Part shown: positions 1-5,363 of the stretch, piece after piece
How positions within the stretch are numbered: position 1 is the stretch's first letter
Layout: every line of letters starts with the position of its first letter
Assembly: GCA_030632765.1 (NCBI GenBank)
Contig: DAOVUC010000086.1
Location: 1 to 7,160, forward strand
DNA from: Candidatus Dadabacteria bacterium
GTDB lineage: Bacteria > Desulfobacterota_D > UBA1144 > Nemesobacterales > UBA2774
Direction: 5' to 3'
DNA length: 7,160 bases
Position numbers and translations under genes: made by a program
Notes under the pieces: generated by a model
What the model was told of the DNA's origin: nothing
What the model saw: only the letters and a program-made list of their open reading frames with translations
Database searches by the model: none

Positions 1-51
1 CAAAGCAAGCTCTTTTAACCTATTGGAAGTATCTTTTGTAGCGGAACTCAC
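1..51 (-). CDS. Possible start of a downstream operon gene, cut by the window edge
   Basis: A GTG codon at 51-49 opens a frame that runs 17 codons to the window edge without a stop, beginning M-S-S-A-T-K-D-T-S-N-R-L-K-E-L. The other two minus-strand frames are closed within the first 51 bases. The GTG lies 3 bases after the TAG stop of the phosphatase gene and in the same frame, so it could be the start of a third gene in the lipid kinase/phosphatase operon. The only ribosome-site-like bases are GGTGAT just before the stop. The fragment is too short to assign a family, and a chance open stretch is quite possible. Confidence 0.25.
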   Translation of the reverse strand, partial: MSSATKDTSNRLKELAL

Positions 52-54
52 AGG

Positions 55-612
55 CTAATCACCATTTGTGATATGGATTGAGAACTCTTGCAGCCTTTCA
101 ATCTGAGTAGGTGTAGGGCGGACAAATGAGCGTCTTCGTTTAATATAAGCCCAAGACTGGTCAATAGAATTCCCCTGGCTTATAAAATAAGCGGCTGCCA
201 TTGTAGCGCTTCTGCCAAGCCCCTCCCAACAATGGATATAAACCTTTCCTCCGCTGCTAACCTGCTCTTTAATAAATTGGACCCCTTGGTGAAGATGCTC
301 AATAGTAGGAGCCTCGTTATCATCTGTGGGTAAGAGTAGCAGGTGAATTTTTATGAGGTCCTTGTGCAAAGTGTAGTGGTATTCGCTCCGCATGTTTATT
401 ACGCCCGTAATCCCGTAGCTCACAAGTTTAGAAAATCCTGCCCCTCTTGGCTGACCACCGATCCATATATACTCGTCAATAATGCTGTACCGTTTTACCG
501 GGCCTCCAGTAAGCCAGCGGCAAATCTTGTCGTAACCGGCAACACTTCCTCGGCGGAGCCCCTGGTGGCGAAAGTGATCAATCAAGCGTTTTAGCTCAGT
601 AAGATTTGTCAT
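55..612 (-). CDS. Dual-specificity (tyrosine/lipid-type) phosphatase
   Basis: This 185-aa cytosolic protein has a cysteine-phosphatase fold. The signature H-C-W-E-G-L-G-R-S spans residues 127-135, giving the C-X5-R loop with nucleophile Cys128 and phosphate-binding Arg134. Upstream are the usual strand motifs I-W-I-G-G-Q-P (49-55) and G-I-T-G-V-I-N-M-R (67-75). Asp97 or Asp98 in P-T-D-D (95-98) is the likely general acid. The C-terminal part (S-A-T-M-A-A-A-Y, then R-P-T-P-T-Q-I-E-R-L-Q-E-F) resembles PTPMT1-type phosphatases, some of which act on phosphatidylglycerophosphate rather than protein. The ATG is 2 bases after the lipid kinase stop, with no good ribosome site, so translation is probably coupled to that gene. 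The phosphatase fold is clear. The substrate is inferred from the neighbour and could instead be a phosphoprotein or nucleotide. Confidence 0.88.
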   Translation of the reverse strand: MTNLTELKRLIDHFRHQGLRRGSVAGYDKICRWLTGGPVKRYSIIDEYIWIGGQPRGAGFSKLVSYGITGVINMRSEYHYTLHKDLIKIHLLLLPTDDNEAPTIEHLHQGVQFIKEQVSSGGKVYIHCWEGLGRSATMAAAYFISQGNSIDQSWAYIKRRRSFVRPTPTQIERLQEFSIHITNGD

Positions 613-614
613 TG

Positions 615-1637
615 TTATTCAAAAAACCCTTTTATTTCAGGCGCAAGTACTAATAGTGCATTGTGTTTAAGCGTAATTTTAAGAGGAAAGTCTGCTCCTA
701 CATCTTCCCCGTCTCTTGCGGCTACCTGGTGCGAAGCGGAGAAAACAATTACCTCTTTTGCCTGTCGGCTGAACATAGAATAACACGGTCTGTCCCCATG
801 GGGTTTGACCTTTGAAAACACGCCCTTAACAGCATGGTATATGAGTGACCCCGCTGACCATAAGCTCGCCTCTCTAACTACAATCACATCAAGTTTGCCG
901 TCCGATACATCTATATTCGGAAGGAGTTTAACCCGGGGTAGCCCAAGGTTCCCCGAATTACAGATTACGCACGTAACCCCCTTAACCATCTTTCTCTTGC
1001 CGTCAATTACCATATGATAATGGGCCTGCTTCATTCTACTTCCCACCCTGAGAGCAGTCCATAAATATGCCCAGAAGCCGTACTTATCTTTTTCTTCCCT
1101 GTCCGTCATGACAGTCATCGCCGCCTCGAACCCAATTCCTAGCCTGAGGAGAAAATGCTTCTCTCCGACGCACCCGACATCGATCTTGCGTATATTGGCT
1201 TCTTTGTTTAACAGAAAAGAGATTGCTTCCATCTTGTCATTAGGAATCTCAAGCTCATTCGCAAACACATTTGCAGTCCCACCGGGTATTACCGCAAGAG
1301 GGACTCCCGTGTCGATGAGCCCTTCGGCGACTTGAAGCATTGTGCCGTCCCCTCCGAATGCCACTACTAAATCGGCGCCTCCTGACACAGCTTCCTCGGC
1401 TATTGTCCGTGCACTCAGATTAGGAAGTGTCTCATGCACGGTCAACCTCTCTCCGAGCACTTCAAATTTAGAACGGATTTCCTCAACGGGCACGACGCCC
1501 TGTCCGGATACGGGATTTATGATGAGATGTATATTCTTAAAACGGTCTAAGACTGTTGAATCCATATGTAATAAATAATGATACAGAGCAGTGGTCGATA
1601 TGTCTAAAAATTCTGACTCTATATATCTAGAGGGCAA
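615..1637 (-). CDS. Diacylglycerol kinase / LCB5-family lipid kinase
   Basis: The product is a soluble or membrane-associated lipid kinase of the DAGK catalytic (YegS/DgkB/BmrU) family, which phosphorylates diacylglycerol or a related lipid using ATP. Numbered from the TTG at 1637, the key motifs are N-P-V-S-G (41-45), the nucleotide-binding G-G-D-G-T (95-99), P-G-G-T-A-N-V-F-A (118-126) and the late A-R-D-G-E-D-V-G (307-314) that closes the active site. The longest frame starts with TTG (340 aa). An ATG at 1565 (residue 25, M-D-S-T-V-L-D-R-F-K-N) gives 316 aa, starts just before the conserved N terminus, and is the more likely start, because the extra 24 residues match no family motif. Neither start has a strong ribosome site. 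The gene heads an operon with the phosphatase and diverges from the M23 lipoprotein gene. Confidence 0.92.
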   Translation of the reverse strand: MPSRYIESEFLDISTTALYHYLLHMDSTVLDRFKNIHLIINPVSGQGVVPVEEIRSKFEVLGERLTVHETLPNLSARTIAEEAVSGGADLVVAFGGDGTMLQVAEGLIDTGVPLAVIPGGTANVFANELEIPNDKMEAISFLLNKEANIRKIDVGCVGEKHFLLRLGIGFEAAMTVMTDREEKDKYGFWAYLWTALRVGSRMKQAHYHMVIDGKRKMVKGVTCVICNSGNLGLPRVKLLPNIDVSDGKLDVIVVREASLWSAGSLIYHAVKGVFSKVKPHGDRPCYSMFSRQAKEVIVFSASHQVAARDGEDVGADFPLKITLKHNALLVLAPEIKGFFE

Positions 1638-1639
1638 CG

Positions 1640-1645
1640 AGTATA
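1640..1645 (-). promoter_or_regulatory. Possible -10 box for the lipid kinase operon
   Basis: On the minus strand TATACT lies at 1645-1640. The best -35 at 17 bp is TTTCCG (1668-1663), which is weak. Transcription from here would begin near 1633, inside the TTG-started extension, which would favour the ATG at 1565 as the real start. Confidence 0.25.
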
Positions 1646-1692
1646 GTAAGAGCCTCTGAAAGCGGAAATAGTATCGGGCTACAAAATCAGGT

Positions 1693-1698
1693 TATAAT
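1693..1698 (+). promoter_or_regulatory. Probable -10 box of the M23 lipoprotein gene
   Basis: A perfect TATAAT lies 33 bases before the ATG at 1732. No hexamer like TTGACA is found 16-18 bp upstream, so only the -10 element is supported. The ribosome site GGATGGGGG (1718-1726, overlapping the start spacer) follows at a normal distance. Confidence 0.4.
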
Positions 1699-1731
1699 AT
1701 TTTAATTACTTTATGTGGATGGGGGTTTCAT

Positions 1732-2982
1732 ATGAGACTGAATATTGTTGGGATAGTTATATTTTGCGCATTAATCACTGGAGCTATTTTCCATATCGGC
1801 GGATGCAACAAATCAAATGGAAGCGGCGGCGGTATGGTTGGGGGTATTCAAAACGAATTCACTCCCATAATTGTTTCATTTGTCACACAACCGCATCCGG
1901 TGCTCGGATCTGACGGTAAATATCACCTGGTCTACGAGCTGCAGCTCACAAACGCTAATTCTTTCACATGGCTAATTAAATCTCTTGAAGTTTTAAATGC
2001 CGAAAACCACGATCAAGTATTTGCAGCATTCTCAGGCGATACAATAACACCAAATAATCAGATAATACCGGGCAGAATTCCAAGCGATACAATGGCAAGA
2101 GGGGAAACCTCTGTATTTTTCATAACTTTCTCAGTTGATAATTTAAATGAGATTCCTGAAAAAATTACTCATAGACTTAAAATGACAGTTCCTGGCGGCA
2201 TCCCTGAGGGATTCCTTATTTTCTTGAGCCTACCCGCGGACACCGCCGAATTGGTTCAGATAGAGGGCAAGAGCGATGTACCTACTCCTAACGCCGTGGT
2301 TATGGGCCCGCCCCTTAAAGGCACAAAATGGATTGCGGCCGACGGATGCTGCACCTCTGAAAGACATGTTCGTGCGGTTATGCCTATAAACGGCAAGTTG
2401 GCAATATCCCAGAGGTTTGCAATAGACTGGGAACAACTGGACGATGAGAACCGTGTATACGTGGGCGACCCTCTTGATGTTACAAGCTACTTTTGTTACG
2501 GAGAGGAAATTCTGGCTGTAGGAGAAGGAAGGGTTGTTATAGCGGTCGACAAATATGATGACCAGATTCCCGGAGAACTGCCTCCGTTGATACCTCTTGA
2601 AGAGGCAGACGGCAACTTCGTGGTTATAGACTTGGGAGGTGGAAACTTCGCCTTCTACGCCCATATGATAAAAGGTAGCGTCGCTGTTGAAGCAGGAGAT
2701 TTTGTAACTCGCGGTCAGGTGATCGGGCTTGTGGGAAATACCGGTAACACCTCTGCCCCTCATCTCCATTCCCATATGATGTCAGGGCCTTCGACATTTG
2801 GTTCAAACGGGATTCCATATATGATTTATGAGTACGATCTTATTGGAAGAGCGGAATCAATCGAAGCCTTTGATGAGGCTGAAATCAACGGCACACCGCT
2901 TGAGATTTTTCCCGTTAATTCCCCGGGCATACACAAAGACGATTTGCCTCTGGATGTCAGGATCGTCAACTTCCCGGAATAG
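1732..2982 (+). CDS. M23 (LytM-type) peptidase-domain lipoprotein
   Basis: This 416-aa envelope protein starts with a hydrophobic signal (residues 4-20) and a lipobox-like I-G-G-C, making Cys25 the likely lipidated residue, followed by a Gly/Ser-rich linker (28-38). Residues 45-180 look like a beta-rich domain of unknown role. The C-terminal half is an M23 metallopeptidase fold: F-A-I-D (229-232, Asp232 a zinc ligand), F-Y-A-H (308-311), V-T-R-G-Q-V-I-G (325-332), G-N-T-G-N-T (335-340) and the hallmark P-H-L-H (343-346). M23 enzymes usually cut peptidoglycan cross-bridges. The classical H-x-x-x-D motif here reads R-F-A-I-D, so the first ligand must come from elsewhere, perhaps His212. The gene has its own -10 box and ribosome site and diverges from the lipid kinase operon; the permease gene follows 61 bases later. 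Confidence 0.9.
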   Translation: MRLNIVGIVIFCALITGAIFHIGGCNKSNGSGGGMVGGIQNEFTPIIVSFVTQPHPVLGSDGKYHLVYELQLTNANSFTWLIKSLEVLNAENHDQVFAAFSGDTITPNNQIIPGRIPSDTMARGETSVFFITFSVDNLNEIPEKITHRLKMTVPGGIPEGFLIFLSLPADTAELVQIEGKSDVPTPNAVVMGPPLKGTKWIAADGCCTSERHVRAVMPINGKLAISQRFAIDWEQLDDENRVYVGDPLDVTSYFCYGEEILAVGEGRVVIAVDKYDDQIPGELPPLIPLEEADGNFVVIDLGGGNFAFYAHMIKGSVAVEAGDFVTRGQVIGLVGNTGNTSAPHLHSHMMSGPSTFGSNGIPYMIYEYDLIGRAESIEAFDEAEINGTPLEIFPVNSPGIHKDDLPLDVRIVNFPE

Positions 2983-3043
2983 TGTTCTTACTTTTAAATG
3001 TATAGAGATAAAAGTTCCGTATACAGCTTGGTACTAAACCAAA

Positions 3044-3778
3044 ATGGACACCCATATACTGATAATTGTATATACGACTTTTTTTGCCGCGGCTTTTATA
3101 AAAGGTCTTACCGGGCTTGGGTTTGTTACCCTTTGTCTACCAGTGATTGCGATATTTATTAAGCTTGAGCAAGCCATACCGCTCGTAGTGCTGCCCTCTC
3201 TACTTAGCAACGTGATGGTGATTTATCAGACTGGCAGGCTAAGGCAAAGTTTGCGCAGATTCTGGCTGCTCTACATATCTGCATTCCCTGGGATATACGC
3301 TGGGGTCTTAATTCTCAACATGGCCGGCAACTATGCGGCAAAGATTATTCTTGGTGTTGTCTCCATCGCTTACTCACTACTGCTTCTTCTAAAAATTGAG
3401 CTCTCAATCCCGGAGAAAAACGAGAGAATACTTTCGGCGCCTATAGGACTTACTAACGGTTTTTTAAATGGTCTCACAGGAACTCAGATCATACCAATGC
3501 TGCCGTATCTCCTCTCCCTCAAGCTTGACAGAGACGGCATGATAAACGCTATAAATGTAGGCTTCACACTTTCTATCACTGTACTTCTCATTATCTTTGG
3601 CAAATTCAACCTAATAAGTTTGGAGACACTAAAATACTCAATAGTAGGCGCAATACCTGTCGCTGTGGGGATTTATCTTGGTGGCAAATTACGGCACAAG
3701 ATATCTGAGGAGAAGTTTAAGCTAGCAGTCCTGTTCCTATTAATTATAATCGGAGTGAACCTAATCGTAAATGCCTAG
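3044..3778 (+). CDS. TauE/SafE (TSUP) family membrane permease
   Basis: The product is a 244-aa integral membrane protein, almost wholly hydrophobic, with about eight predicted spans (roughly 5-20, 23-38, 44-61, 73-92, 98-117, 131-158, 170-187 and 196-243 together). The family exports or takes up small anions such as sulfite, sulfoacetate or other organosulfur compounds. The two halves carry matching motifs, K-G-L-T-G-L-G-F...L-P (20-33) and N-G-L-T-G-T-Q-I-I-P-M-L-P (142-154), as expected for the duplicated TSUP fold. The length is at the short end of the family range. The ATG is chosen because the first membrane span begins directly after it. No clear ribosome site precedes it. It may be co-transcribed with the M23 gene, though nothing in the sequence links their jobs. 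The substrate cannot be inferred. Confidence 0.88.
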   Translation: MDTHILIIVYTTFFAAAFIKGLTGLGFVTLCLPVIAIFIKLEQAIPLVVLPSLLSNVMVIYQTGRLRQSLRRFWLLYISAFPGIYAGVLILNMAGNYAAKIILGVVSIAYSLLLLLKIELSIPEKNERILSAPIGLTNGFLNGLTGTQIIPMLPYLLSLKLDRDGMINAINVGFTLSITVLLIIFGKFNLISLETLKYSIVGAIPVAVGIYLGGKLRHKISEEKFKLAVLFLLIIIGVNLIVNA

Positions 3779-3799
3779 CACGAGATTTGTACTAGGCGT
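3771..3799 (+). terminator. Hairpin overlapping the permease stop codon
   Basis: GCCTAG (3773-3778, containing the TAG stop) pairs with CTAGGC (3792-3797), and the stem extends outward by a T-G wobble and an A-T pair. There is no T tract after it, so it is a weak candidate terminator or an mRNA 3'-end stem. Confidence 0.3.
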
Positions 3800-3813
3800 A
3801 TACGAAGCTAAAT

Positions 3814-3829
3814 AATAGTAAATACTATT
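3814..3829. terminator. Short AT-rich dyad between convergent genes
   Basis: AATAGTA and TACTATT form a near-perfect inverted repeat between the permease (plus) and DUF3617 (minus) stop codons. It could serve as a weak bidirectional terminator, but the stem is almost all A-T pairs and there is no long T run. Confidence 0.2.
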
Positions 3830-3830
3830 G

Positions 3831-4259
3831 CTACTTGCAATCGCCTGTACGGTTGCCTTCAGATGTAGAATCTACTGAAAACTCTTGTCCTTGAATAACA
3901 CCTACCATTTTATAATGAAGGCTTAGAGTTTTAGAGGTAGCGCTCGCATCAGCCTTTCCTGTCATAGCGGACGTCTTCTGATCACCTGTGCATTTAAAAT
4001 CGAAACTAAGTTTATTACCGCTTTTCTTTACATTACTCGCTGAGCAATTTTCGCCGGGAAGAGCCATCTTTGGGTTAAACGAAGTGTCCGCTACACACTG
4101 ATCTTCAATATCGATCTGTGGATTAGGATTCATATTAGAACGCGTCGTTGTTTTTATCTTATAATTTCCCGGCACCACAGTGATGGAATCATCCGCAGCC
4201 CAAGAGCCTGAAAAAGAAATAAGAACAATTAACGAAACAATAAGCGTAAGCCTATACAT
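3831..4259 (-). CDS. DUF3617 family exported protein (intact copy)
   Basis: This is a small secreted or periplasmic protein of unknown function. From the ATG at 4259 it has 142 residues with a Sec signal peptide (hydrophobic 4-17, likely cut after S-W-A, residue 21). The mature part shows DUF3617 hallmarks: V-P-G-N-Y-K (29-34), then four cysteines at 55, 72, 90 and 141, the last in the terminal R-T-G-D-C-K. An upstream in-frame ATG at 4277 would add six residues, but it overlaps the GGAGG that lies 11 bases before the 4259 ATG, so the shorter start is preferred. The gene sits alone between convergent permease and upstream terminator, with its own promoter. It is a clear paralogue of the broken copy at 5364-5825: same length, same four cysteines, shared T-T-K/R and G-D-C positions. 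Confidence 0.85.
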   Translation of the reverse strand: MYRLTLIVSLIVLISFSGSWAADDSITVVPGNYKIKTTTRSNMNPNPQIDIEDQCVADTSFNPKMALPGENCSASNVKKSGNKLSFDFKCTGDQKTSAMTGKADASATSKTLSLHYKMVGVIQGQEFSVDSTSEGNRTGDCK

Positions 4260-4315
4260 GTTGTTTACAACCTCCATTATATTGTGAAGTTTTGGGATAC
4301 TTATTACGGGGACTA

Positions 4316-4344
4316 AGTATAAGTAAAGTCGTAAGTCGATTCAA
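4316..4344 (-). promoter_or_regulatory. Sigma-70-type promoter of the intact DUF3617 gene
   Basis: On the minus strand TTGAAT (4344-4339), a 17-bp spacer and TATACT (4321-4316) form a reasonable promoter, with start expected near 4309 and a leader of about 50 bases to the ATG at 4259. A 7-bp inverted repeat, ATACTTA/TAAGTAT (4297-4303 and 4314-4320), overlaps the -10 box and the expected start, which would suit an operator. Confidence 0.5.
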
Positions 4345-4381
4345 GGCATATTTTATTTACAAACTTAGTCATAAAAATAAA

Positions 4382-4422
4382 TAAACCGAGGCAGGAACAA
4401 GGAGACAACCTGCCTCGGTTTA
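4382..4422 (-). terminator. Strong intrinsic terminator after the six-cysteine protein gene
   Basis: A perfect 14-bp stem (4382-4395 with 4409-4422) encloses a 13-base loop. The stem core is GC-rich (CCGAGGCAGG). Read on the minus strand, it is followed by TTTATTTATTTTTA, so it terminates minus-strand transcription leaving the gene at 4462-4947. It also insulates the DUF3617 gene downstream, which has its own promoter. Confidence 0.85.
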
Positions 4423-4461
4423 AAATTAGATTAAAGCGAAAACAATCTTATTTGTTTAGTT

Positions 4462-4947
4462 TTAGTGAGCCTGTACACAGGTTGTGTGAACTTCCAGGCT
4501 AAGGCAATTATCGGGTGCGCCGCTATTTTCGCGGTATACCCAAACCTTCCATCCATTCCAATTTGAAAAGGGATTATTTTCAGCCATATTGCCGCTTATC
4601 ACAATCTCAGATAGATCAATTGTAGTTCCATCTTCAATTATCTTGTAACCCCCGCCAACAGCAACAAAACCAGGCTGACAACTAGCGCTATATAATAATG
4701 ATTGACCGGCGAGAAGATTAATCTCTGCTCTTTGTCCCATATCCGCATAATTAACGCCATTCGCAGTATAGGATCTTAATACTGTCGGACCGCACCTGAG
4801 GGAACAAGGAATTTCGCTAGCCGTACAAGCTAGGTCAAGCGGGCTTTCTTGCTCACCCTTTGCAAACCCTGAATCCACCGCAAATCCTATTAGAACAACC
4901 ATTACTGCTAGAGACAAAATTCCACTAAATGCTCTTCTCCATACCAT
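4462..4947 (-). CDS. Exported six-cysteine protein of unknown function
   Basis: This 161-aa protein has a clear Sec signal peptide: M-V-W-R-R, a hydrophobic core at about 8-24, and a likely cut after G-F-A (residue 29). The mature part has six cysteines (41, 48, 52, 90, 148, 157), an even number that fits three disulfides in an oxidising compartment. Its central motif, C-Q-P-G-F-V-A-V-G-G-G-Y (90-101), followed by W-N-G-W-K-V-W-V-Y (130-138) and a late C-L-S-L-E-V-H-T-T-C, resembles a recurring exported beta-sandwich pattern (C-P-x-G-x-x-A-x-G-G-G-Y ... G-W-x-V) seen in many hypothetical secreted proteins. No enzymatic residues are recognisable. The start is supported by AGGAGG 9 bases upstream (4962-4957). 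It is monocistronic, with a strong terminator after it and a long gene-free leader before it. Confidence 0.8.
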   Translation of the reverse strand: MVWRRAFSGILSLAVMVVLIGFAVDSGFAKGEQESPLDLACTASEIPCSLRCGPTVLRSYTANGVNYADMGQRAEINLLAGQSLLYSASCQPGFVAVGGGYKIIEDGTTIDLSEIVISGNMAENNPFSNWNGWKVWVYRENSGAPDNCLSLEVHTTCVQAH

Positions 4948-5007
4948 TTTGTAAATCCTCCTTTAATGTGGTTTCAAAATTCTTCTTTATTTTCCCCACA
5001 CACCTTA

Positions 5008-5049
5008 CTTTCCTCATCCACCTCAAAACTTTGCTCATATACCTCAAAA
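5008..5049 (-). repeat. Two-copy 21-bp tandem repeat
   Basis: On the minus strand the unit at 5049-5029 begins TTTTGAGGT and ends AAAG. The next unit (5028-5008) matches it at 18 of 21 positions. A degenerate third copy may follow at about 5006-4990 (AAGGTG...GGAAA). The repeat starts about 60 bases upstream of the gene at 4947. Confidence 0.55.
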
Positions 5050-5152
5050 AAACATCCACCAGGTATTTCAAATTTTACGTATAATAATCATTTGCTAACC
5101 CAGATAAATCCGAATACAAAATACCCAAGCGGATGCAATCCACTACAACGAT

Positions 5153-5180
5153 ATTACAACAACTGCTATCACTGTGTCAA
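5153..5180 (-). promoter_or_regulatory. Candidate promoter for the six-cysteine protein gene
   Basis: On the minus strand a perfect TTGACA (5180-5175) is followed after 16 bp by TGTAAT (5158-5153), or after 18 bp by TAATAT. A start near 5146 would give a leader of about 200 bases. The -10 lacks the highly conserved second-position A, so strength is uncertain. Confidence 0.35.
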
Positions 5181-5226
5181 CCCACACATACACCCGCATC
5201 TACAGTTTCACTCTTAACCCACTCTT

Positions 5227-5254
5227 TTGACAAGACAAATTAGAATATTATACT
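5227..5254 (+). promoter_or_regulatory. Near-consensus sigma-70 promoter with no gene in its direction
   Basis: TTGACA (5227-5232), a 16-bp spacer and TATACT (5249-5254) match 11 of 12 consensus bases on the plus strand. A start near 5261 would send RNA through 5364-5825 antisense to the broken DUF3617 gene. The minus strand also has a TATAAT at 5252-5247 within the same bases, but with no good -35. Confidence 0.45.
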
Positions 5255-5283
5255 TGATTTTTAATTCTAAAAATAATCATAAA

Positions 5284-5292
5284 TGCTATAAT
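5284..5292 (+). promoter_or_regulatory. Extended -10 promoter element
   Basis: TGCTATAAT is a perfect extended -10 (TGnTATAAT) on the plus strand. Its -35 is poor. It points the same way as the promoter at 5227-5254, towards the broken DUF3617 gene's antisense strand. Confidence 0.35.
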
Positions 5293-5363
5293 TGCTGTGC
5301 CATATCACACTATTGGTTAGAAGGAATAATAGAATCTTGGAATATCCCGGGCAAAAAGATGAA

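Larger units (their letters stand above)
4948..5363. other. Gene-free stretch with extreme C-over-G bias
   Basis: No convincing gene lies here. A hand count over 4981-5220 gives 75 C and 17 G on the plus strand, so the minus strand is G-rich and C-poor. The open frames in it are short and match nothing recognisable. It carries a 21-bp tandem repeat near 5008-5049, a minus-strand promoter candidate near 5153-5180 and plus-strand promoter candidates at 5227-5254 and 5284-5292. It may be the long leader of the six-cysteine protein gene, or the remains of a decayed gene. Confidence 0.6.

Noticed and set aside
343..1578. Plus-strand open frames opposite the phosphatase and lipid kinase genes (343-594, 805-1017, 1108-1335, 1342-1578)
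   Set aside because: They lie antisense to genes with clear family motifs, have no ribosome sites and show no recognisable domain.
2230..2818. Minus-strand open frames inside the M23 gene (2230-2775, 2624-2818)
   Set aside because: They are antisense to the conserved peptidase domain and read as low-quality protein.
4260..4271. Short palindrome GTTGTTTACAAC between the ribosome site and the ATG of the DUF3617 gene
   Set aside because: The stem is only 4-5 bp and likely arises by chance; nothing else supports a translational switch.
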